A program made the translations under genes and the position numbers. The notes beneath the pieces were generated by a model. It made no database searches and was not told the DNA's origin. It saw only the letters and a program-made list of their open reading frames with translations. Below, piece by piece: positions 13,895-18,839 of a stretch of DNA of 18,839 nt (position 1 is its first letter; the number at the start of each line of letters is the position of its first letter). Origin of the DNA: Phycisphaeraceae bacterium (lineage in GTDB: Bacteria; Planctomycetota; Phycisphaerae; Phycisphaerales; UBA1924); contig WUAJ01000026.1 in NCBI GenBank assembly GCA_009827215.1, positions 1-18,839 on the forward strand, in the 5' to 3' direction.

Positions 13895-15691
13895 TCAGTG
13901 TGATGGCGCGACTTCGACCTTGCCTCCTGGCTTGTCCATGATGGAGAGGTTCATCGAGGAGAGCTGGTCGCGGATCGCGTCGGCGGTCGCGAAGTCCTTG
14001 GACTTTTTCGCGTCGGCGCGCTGCTGGAGGAGGGACTCGATTTCTTCGGAGGGGGTGACGCCGGGTTGGTAGAGGGCGATGCCGGTGTCTTGTCCTTTTT
14101 CGATTGGTCGGAAGATGACGCCGAGGATGTTGTCGATGAGGTGGAGAGCGGCGTAACTACGCTCTGCAAATGACAAGGACTCATCGCGGACATTGCTGAA
14201 CGCTTTACTCGCGTCCATGGGCTTGTTTGGTATATCACAGTTTTTAGCGGCGGATGCGATTGTTGTTAGGGCTGTATTCTCTCGATCTTGAACCGCATCC
14301 TTTGGCAAATCCGCGATGTTTGTTTCAGGTGCGACACCTGTCTCGTTGATTGCCTTGTTTAACCACCCAATCGCTGATGAGATGTTGAGATCTTTGGAAA
14401 GCGCAAGTTGGATGTCGTTTACGATTTCGTGCAGCAGTGTTGATAAGGAGTCTGAAGGTCTGATGGAATCTTCTGACAACAACAATCGTGCATAGTCACG
14501 CCAGTTGGCGATTTGTTTGGCGGAGTCTTTGAGGCCTTGCATGGAGAAGTCCGCGTTGGCGCGGTAGTGGGTTTTGAGGAGCTCGAGGCGCACGGCGGCG
14601 GGGTCGATGCCTTTTTCGGTCAGGTCGCGGAGGGTGTACATGGTCCCTTTGGACTTGGACATCTTCTCGCCTTCGACTTTGAGGAATCGTGCGTGGAACC
14701 AGTGGCGCGCGAAGGACTGGTTGTGCGTGAAGCAGCAGGACTGCGCGATCTCACATTCGTGGTGTGGGAAGATGTTGTCTTCGCCTCCGGAGTGGAGGTC
14801 GATGGTTGCGTGGGTGGCGTGTGCGGCGTTCAGACCTCCCGGCACAAGGCGTGCTAAAGCCATGGCGGTGCATTCGATGTGCCAGCCGGGGTATCCCTGG
14901 TCCCAGTCGCTGCAGTCTGGGTGATCGGGCGCGTCCCATTTCATTTTGTGTGATGCGTCTTCTTTCCAGAGGAGGAAGTCGGCGGGGTGTTTCTTTTCGG
15001 ATTGTTGTGCTTGGTCGACGCGACCTCCGGCGCCGCCTTTGAGTTGGTCGAGGGTGTTTCCGGAGAGGGAGCCGTAGTTTGGGAAGGTTTGGGTGTTGAA
15101 GTAGATGGCGCGGGATCCCGGATCGCCGGCGGTGTAGGCGTGGTTGTTGTCGAGGAGGTCGACGATGACCTGCTTCATGTGCTCGACATGCTCGCTGGCG
15201 CGTGGCATCAGCGAGGGGTCGTTTTCAGCTTCGATCGCGACTTTGAGTCCGAGTGCGATCGCGTCTTCTTTGAAGCGTTGTTCGTAGAAGCGTGCGATCT
15301 GCCGAGGGTCGTTGGGGTCAATGTCCGCGGCGGTGTGTTTGTCCCCTGATTTTTTTGATTCAAGCAGTCGCTGGGCGGCGACTTCCATTTTGTCTTCGCC
15401 TCCGCCGTCGGCGTTGTCGTCGTCGGTCATGTGTCCGACATCGGTGATGTTCATGACATGGGTGACCTTGCGGGGTCCTGAATGGGGTTCGCCTGATTCT
15501 GTTTGGAGTTTGCACATAGGGGACTCGACCCATCTTCGTAAAAGATCGGCGGCGAGGAAGGAGCGGAAGTTCCCGATATGTGCGTCGTCGTAGACTGTTG
15601 GACCACACGAGTAGAAGGTGATTGAGTCTGAATTCTTTGGGGAAAATGACTCTATTTGCTTGGTGATGGAGTTGTAAAGTTTGAATGTCAT
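13895..15691 (-). CDS. cysS: Cysteinyl-tRNA synthetase
   Basis: The 598-residue product starts at ATG 15691 (MTFKLYNSITKQIESFSP), not at an upstream in-frame codon at 15751. Class I signatures are present: CGPTVYD (29-35) with the HIGN motif (38-41), GWHIECTAMA, PHHECEIAQS and KMSKSKGT (343-350). The expected zinc ligands are visible as Cys29, Cys274, His310 and Glu314. It charges tRNA-Cys in the cytosol. The usual length is about 460-500. The extra residues lie mainly at 55-130, an acidic, charged insertion around the Rossmann fold (DDDNADGGGEDKM...). Its last 28 codons are duplicated at 13237-13329. It is divergent from the LuxR-type regulator, with 60 nt between the starts. Confidence 0.95.
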   Translation of the reverse strand: MTFKLYNSITKQIESFSPKNSDSITFYSCGPTVYDDAHIGNFRSFLAADLLRRWVESPMCKLQTESGEPHSGPRKVTHVMNITDVGHMTDDDNADGGGEDKMEVAAQRLLESKKSGDKHTAADIDPNDPRQIARFYEQRFKEDAIALGLKVAIEAENDPSLMPRASEHVEHMKQVIVDLLDNNHAYTAGDPGSRAIYFNTQTFPNYGSLSGNTLDQLKGGAGGRVDQAQQSEKKHPADFLLWKEDASHKMKWDAPDHPDCSDWDQGYPGWHIECTAMALARLVPGGLNAAHATHATIDLHSGGEDNIFPHHECEIAQSCCFTHNQSFARHWFHARFLKVEGEKMSKSKGTMYTLRDLTEKGIDPAAVRLELLKTHYRANADFSMQGLKDSAKQIANWRDYARLLLSEDSIRPSDSLSTLLHEIVNDIQLALSKDLNISSAIGWLNKAINETGVAPETNIADLPKDAVQDRENTALTTIASAAKNCDIPNKPMDASKAFSNVRDESLSFAERSYAALHLIDNILGVIFRPIEKGQDTGIALYQPGVTPSEEIESLLQQRADAKKSKDFATADAIRDQLSSMNLSIMDKPGGKVEVAPSH

Positions 15692-15751
15692 CGCTGTAAT
15701 CCTAGGATTCGGGCTTCTCTCGTAACTGGACAGATAGTATTGGTACTTCAA

Positions 15752-16438
15752 ATGAGCGAAAGCGAAACAATCTTCAAAGTCTTGAGTCAGGAGCCTGGCA
15801 CGGGCGTGGCGGTGCTGGATCGGGATGGTGTGGTTCTGTATATCAATGAGACCTCGCTGCGTATCTTCTTTGCGGATCCGCCTCAGATTGAGGAAGTGAT
15901 CGGGAAGGATCTGGATCAGCTTGGATTCCCGAAGCAGTGGGCCGACGAGCGGATCCGTTTGATCCGCGAGATTGAGGAAACAGGCAAGGAAATGATCCTG
16001 CGCACGATCTGGCAGGGGAAGCAGCAGTTCAGTTGGATGCGCTCACTGGGGAACGAGGACGGCGAGCCGTTCCGTGCTCTCGTGGTGACGCGCCGCGTCG
16101 GTGCGGGCGGAGAAGCCGGATTGCTGCTTGATTCAGAGATGTCTGTGGTTGAGTCAGAAGTTGCTGGACTCGGCGAGCTTTGTGTGCTGACCAAGCGTGA
16201 GCTTGAAGTCTTGGCACTGATCGGTCAGGGACTGACAGCGAAAGAGATCGCGGAGCTGATGCATCGCTCGGTGAAGACGGTCGAGAACCATCGCATCTCG
16301 CTTGGCGCGAAGCTGCAGAAGTCCAACAAGGTTGAACTCGCGCTGATGGCGCGTGAAGCGGGATTGACGATTGAAGATTCGGCGAGACAGCGCGTTCGTC
16401 GCGTGCGTGAGCACGATATGAATCTCGACAACGATTGA
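15752..16438 (+). CDS. PAS-LuxR (GerE) transcriptional regulator
   Basis: The 228-residue product starts at ATG 15752 (MSESETIFKVLSQEPGTGVA). Residues 12-118 look like a PAS sensor domain: GVAVLDRDGVVLYINETSLR, a VIGKDL helix and the strands WMRSLGNEDGEPFRALVV. Residues 146-205 are a LuxR-type HTH (LTKRELEVLALIGQGLTAKE then IAELMHRSVKTVENHR). No phospho-acceptor receiver domain is present, so the signal is probably a ligand or cofactor bound to the PAS domain; the ligand is unknown. A short basic tail follows the HTH. The gene is divergent from cysS and convergent with corC (4 nt between stops). No Shine-Dalgarno is seen; leaderless or weak initiation is possible. Confidence 0.85.
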   Translation: MSESETIFKVLSQEPGTGVAVLDRDGVVLYINETSLRIFFADPPQIEEVIGKDLDQLGFPKQWADERIRLIREIEETGKEMILRTIWQGKQQFSWMRSLGNEDGEPFRALVVTRRVGAGGEAGLLLDSEMSVVESEVAGLGELCVLTKRELEVLALIGQGLTAKEIAELMHRSVKTVENHRISLGAKLQKSNKVELALMAREAGLTIEDSARQRVRRVREHDMNLDND

Positions 16439-16442
16439 TGGG

Positions 16443-17765
16443 TTAATCGACGGCTTCCATGTCGGGCGCCGGCTCGACGGCGATGGAAAGCACACGGGTG
16501 GGTTCTGCTTCCAGGATGGTGATGTTCATTTTGTCTTGGGTGACATGCTCGCCTTGCTCGGGGATTCGTCCGAGTGTGGTGTTGATGTATCCAGCGACGG
16601 TGTCGTAGTCGTCTGATTCTGGGATCTCGATCCCGAGTCGTTCGAGCTCGTCGTTGGCGTCGTCGATCTCAGTGCGCGCGTCGATTGTGGCGAAGGTGGA
16701 TGACTCATCGATCTCGACTCCGGCGGGGTCGTCTTCTGGTTTTTCGTATTCGTCTTGGATCTCGCCGAAGATTTCTTCGACGATGTCTTCCATGGTGACG
16801 AGTCCGGAGGTGCCGCCGTATTCATCGATGATGATCGCGATGTGGACCTTGTCTGCGAGGAGCTGCGCGAGGAGTTCGCGGACGGTTTTGGTTTCGGGGA
16901 CGAAGGACGGCGGGCGGAGGATGGACTTGAGATCAAAGGTGTCGTTCTGGTCGTGGGACATGATCCATCCGAGGAGGTCTTTGGCGTAGAGCATCCCGAT
17001 GATGTGGTCGAGGTTTTCTTCGTAGACGGGCGCGCGGGAGTGGCCGTGCTCGTCGATGAAGCGCTGGACGGCTTGGAGGTCGTTGGTGTACTCGAGCGCG
17101 TCGACCTCAGTGCGTGGAGTCATTACGGACTCGGCGAGGGTGGAGCGGAACTCGACGACGGCTTCGAGCATATCGCGTTCGGTTTCGTCGATGTGTCCCT
17201 CGCGCTCGCCTTCGGATACGACTGAGAGGAGTTCGGAGCTGATCGCGTCTTGCTCCGGCTCGAGGTCTGTGCCTGCGAGTCGGCGGATGACTTCATCGAG
17301 GAATCGCATGAGCAGTAGGAATGGTGAGAAAGCGGTGTGTGTGGTGCGGATAAGGATTGAGAAAGTTGCGACGAAGCGTTCTCCGGCATGGTTGGCGATC
17401 CCGATCGGTACGAGCATTGTTGCGGGCCAGATCAGGAGTGTGGCGATGACGAGTCCTGCGAGCACGGCGGGGAGCGTTGCGTATGGGAGATCGAGGATGC
17501 CGGTGATCCAATAGATGGAGGCGAGTCCGGCGAGGAGATTGACAAAGATCGTGAGCAGCCTAATCGCGGCCGCGTGACCATCGGGGTCTTTCTCAATAAT
17601 TTTGAGTCGTTTGGAGAGTTGAGAGTCTTCGTCGCGCTGGATGAGCGAAGCGAGCTTGGCGCGTGAGAGCGTAATGAGCGCGACCGACACAGACGAAAGC
17701 AGTGCCGAGATCGTAAGGAGGACACAGAGGATGACGAAGATCCAACCTGGTGATGGGGGGGTCAT
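16443..17765 (-). CDS. CNNM/CorC (HlyC) family CBS-domain membrane protein
   Basis: The 440-residue product starts at ATG 17765, overlapping the ybeY stop by 4 nt (ATGA). The N-terminal DUF21/CNNM domain (about 1-190) has four hydrophobic segments beginning at GWIFVILCVLLTISALLSSV. A linker (HIDETERDMLEAVVEF) leads to MTPRTEVDAL and a CBS pair (about 207-335, with HSRAPVYEENLDHIIGMLYA and IIIDEYGGTSGLVTMEDIVE). A C-terminal CorC_HlyC domain (about 355-435, DDYDTVAGYI..LGRIPE.GE) follows. The family is linked to magnesium or cobalt efflux and ion homeostasis. Adjacency to ybeY is conserved in many bacteria (ybeY-ybeX). Confidence 0.92.
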   Translation of the reverse strand: MTPPSPGWIFVILCVLLTISALLSSVSVALITLSRAKLASLIQRDEDSQLSKRLKIIEKDPDGHAAAIRLLTIFVNLLAGLASIYWITGILDLPYATLPAVLAGLVIATLLIWPATMLVPIGIANHAGERFVATFSILIRTTHTAFSPFLLLMRFLDEVIRRLAGTDLEPEQDAISSELLSVVSEGEREGHIDETERDMLEAVVEFRSTLAESVMTPRTEVDALEYTNDLQAVQRFIDEHGHSRAPVYEENLDHIIGMLYAKDLLGWIMSHDQNDTFDLKSILRPPSFVPETKTVRELLAQLLADKVHIAIIIDEYGGTSGLVTMEDIVEEIFGEIQDEYEKPEDDPAGVEIDESSTFATIDARTEIDDANDELERLGIEIPESDDYDTVAGYINTTLGRIPEQGEHVTQDKMNITILEAEPTRVLSIAVEPAPDMEAVD

Positions 17766-18346
17766 TGGTCGGTCTCCTTAGTTGGGTTCGCACTCAGATC
17801 AAAGAGCGGTCCGATTCCGGCTAGTGTGAGGAGTTGGTCTTCGTATGTGTGCATTTGAGTGAAATCTTGATGTGTGTGGTCGTCGTATCCGAGGCAGTGG
17901 AGTGTGCCGTGGATGATGTAGAGGAGTATTTCATGCGTGGTCGAGTGACTGAGTGACTCGGATTGTCGCTGCGCTTCGTCGACACAGATGATGAGATCGG
18001 TATCGAGTTTTTTGGGGATGTCTGAATCGAGATCGTGCTCTGTGTTGAGGTCGAAGGTCAGGACATCGGTGGTGCCTGGGATACCTGAGTACTGGAGGTG
18101 GGCGCTGGACATCTGCTCGTCGTTGACGAGTTTGACTCGGACGGAGCCGGACGCGTTGAGGTGCGCGAAGACAGCGTTGGTCCATTGATGGAGTTGTTGG
18201 TGTTGTTGTTGAGTGATGAGGTTGAGGGGATCGAAGAGTTCGAAGTCGGGATGTGGAGATGCGCCGTTGGTCGCCGGGTGTGGGTCATCGTCGGCCTCTG
18301 GTCGAGGCTTGGAAGATCGAGGTTCGTCGTCGGTGGAGGGTGACAT
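17762..18346 (-). CDS. ybeY: Endoribonuclease YbeY (rRNA maturation factor)
   Basis: The 194-residue product is assigned to ATG 18346; a GTG at 18451 would add 35 residues of low-complexity sequence. The first 45 residues (PSTDDEPRSSKPRPEADDD) are a Pro/Asp-rich extension absent from typical YbeY proteins of about 150 residues. The core has SGIPGTTDVLTFDL, matching the PTDVLSF strand, and the metal site HGTLHCLGYDDH with His146, His150 and His157. The last spacing has one extra Asp compared with the usual GYDH; this variant occurs in the family. YbeY acts in 16S rRNA 3'-end maturation and ribosome quality control. It is the first gene of the ybeY-corC operon. Confidence 0.92.
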   Translation of the reverse strand: MSPSTDDEPRSSKPRPEADDDPHPATNGASPHPDFELFDPLNLITQQQHQQLHQWTNAVFAHLNASGSVRVKLVNDEQMSSAHLQYSGIPGTTDVLTFDLNTEHDLDSDIPKKLDTDLIICVDEAQRQSESLSHSTTHEILLYIIHGTLHCLGYDDHTHQDFTQMHTYEDQLLTLAGIGPLFDLSANPTKETDQ

Positions 18347-18594
18347 GGCGTATGTGCTTTGCGTGTTGGTGCGAGTTTGTAATGTTTGGATTGTTTGCGT
18401 TTGCACGCGAGTGTATCGACATTGTTTGGAACAAGAAACGGAGATATCCACACGAACCGCAAGATTCTATGCGAATAAAATCCAAACACAATATGAAATA
18501 TGTGAAGATAGGCAAGGTTTTTGGTCAATATACCGATAAGAAAGCTTGAAGGTTATCTGTTTCGATCATTCTATACAGATCTCTCTCTCCTCCA
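18347..18594. other. AT-rich gap upstream of ybeY
   Basis: No credible coding frame is seen. It must hold the minus-strand ybeY promoter and, if the terminator at 18595-18633 ends a real RNA, a plus-strand promoter too. TATACA (18572-18577) and TATACC (about 18529-18534) are plus-strand -10-like words without a well-spaced -35 box. The stretch is much richer in A/T than the surrounding genes. Confidence 0.35.
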
Positions 18595-18633
18595 GCGGGG
18601 TGCCGTGGACCCATGGCACCCTGCTTTCTTTTT
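18595..18633 (+). terminator. Strong intrinsic terminator, plus strand, no gene upstream
   Basis: A 10-bp stem (18595-18604 GCGGGGTGCC with 18615-18624 GGCACCCTGC; one G-T wobble) with a 10-nt loop is followed by TTTCTTTTT (18625-18633). The U-tract is only on the plus strand. The nearest plus-strand gene upstream ends at 16438, beyond the oppositely oriented ybeY-corC pair, so this probably ends a small untranslated RNA. Confidence 0.8.
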
Positions 18634-18839
18634 GGACTCGCTTTCGGCTGTATCTGGCCATTGTGTTGGGGTGAACAGTTTCAAATTGATGTCGAGATGA
18701 TTTGGTGATTGCTTTGAGGACACTCTGTGGAGCGATCCGGTTGGTGATTTTTTGTCTTGGGTTGGGGGTCTGGTGGGTGTGACCTAGGATCTGATTCTGA
18801 GACTGATTGAGGTTGTGTATGGACTATGTGAACGAGTGT
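18634..18839. other. Non-coding end of the window
   Basis: No supported gene is seen. A plus-strand ATG at 18819 with a GAGG word upstream opens a frame of seven codons that leaves the window. It could be the start of a gene, but there is too little sequence to judge. Confidence 0.3.

Noticed and set aside
18819..18839. Start of a plus-strand gene (ATG with GAGG upstream)
   Set aside because: Only seven codons lie inside the window, too few to support a gene call.
1..18839. CRISPR arrays, rRNA or complete tRNA genes
   Set aside because: No regularly spaced repeats and no rRNA or full tRNA patterns were seen on either strand by reading.

Overview
The window is GC-rich bacterial chromosome with tightly packed genes. 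Several traits together suggest a Gram-negative planctomycete, most likely of the Phycisphaerae. These are futalosine-pathway menaquinone synthesis (mqnA), LPS-export permeases, a secreted protein with the 'TYQGTL..G.PANGSYDIQF.LYD' type of N-terminus, a degenerate sigma-70-like regulator, and many genes without Shine-Dalgarno sites. The lineage is inferred from gene content, not from a marker gene.

Layout. Positions 1-322 (minus) hold the start of a NeuD/PglD-type sugar O-acyltransferase. It lies just downstream of a structured RNA leader or small RNA that ends in an intrinsic terminator (359-529, minus). Positions 822-5126 (plus) carry mqnA, a sigma-70-like HTH protein translationally overlapping mqnA, a small secreted Cys-rich protein, an HMA-domain lipoprotein and an outer-membrane beta-barrel. 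Positions 5151-7765 (minus) carry a secreted repeat-type surface protein and a GH57 glycosidase, each with its own candidate promoter. Positions 7857-12970 (minus) form a compact envelope operon: an LptF/LptG permease (oversized), a GT39/ArnT-like glycosyltransferase, a PAP2 phosphatase and a second LptF/LptG permease. Two of its junctions are only 2 nt long. Positions 12971-13894 are a rearranged junction. They contain a 153-bp in-frame fusion remnant of the first codons of the upstream permease gene and the last codons of cysS, plus an AT-richer plus-strand membrane-protein gene. Positions 13895-15691 (minus) are cysS, divergent from a PAS-LuxR regulator (15752-16438, plus). Positions 16443-18346 (minus) are the ybeY-corC pair with an ATGA overlap. 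Positions 18347-18839 hold no supported gene but contain a strong plus-strand terminator (18595-18633) with no gene in front of it.

How the genes fit together. The envelope operon reads as a unit that modifies a lipid-linked glycan in the periplasm and moves LPS to the outer membrane. The upstream plus-strand cluster ends in a metal-binding lipoprotein and an outer-membrane barrel, possibly a small metal-handling module. The rest is housekeeping: menaquinone synthesis, tRNA charging, rRNA maturation and carbohydrate metabolism.

The most unusual features are the fossil tandem-duplication junction at 13237-13389, the structured RNA with repeat-based alternative pairings at 371-529, the sigma-70-like protein fused to several HTHs, and the orphan terminator near 18.6 kb.
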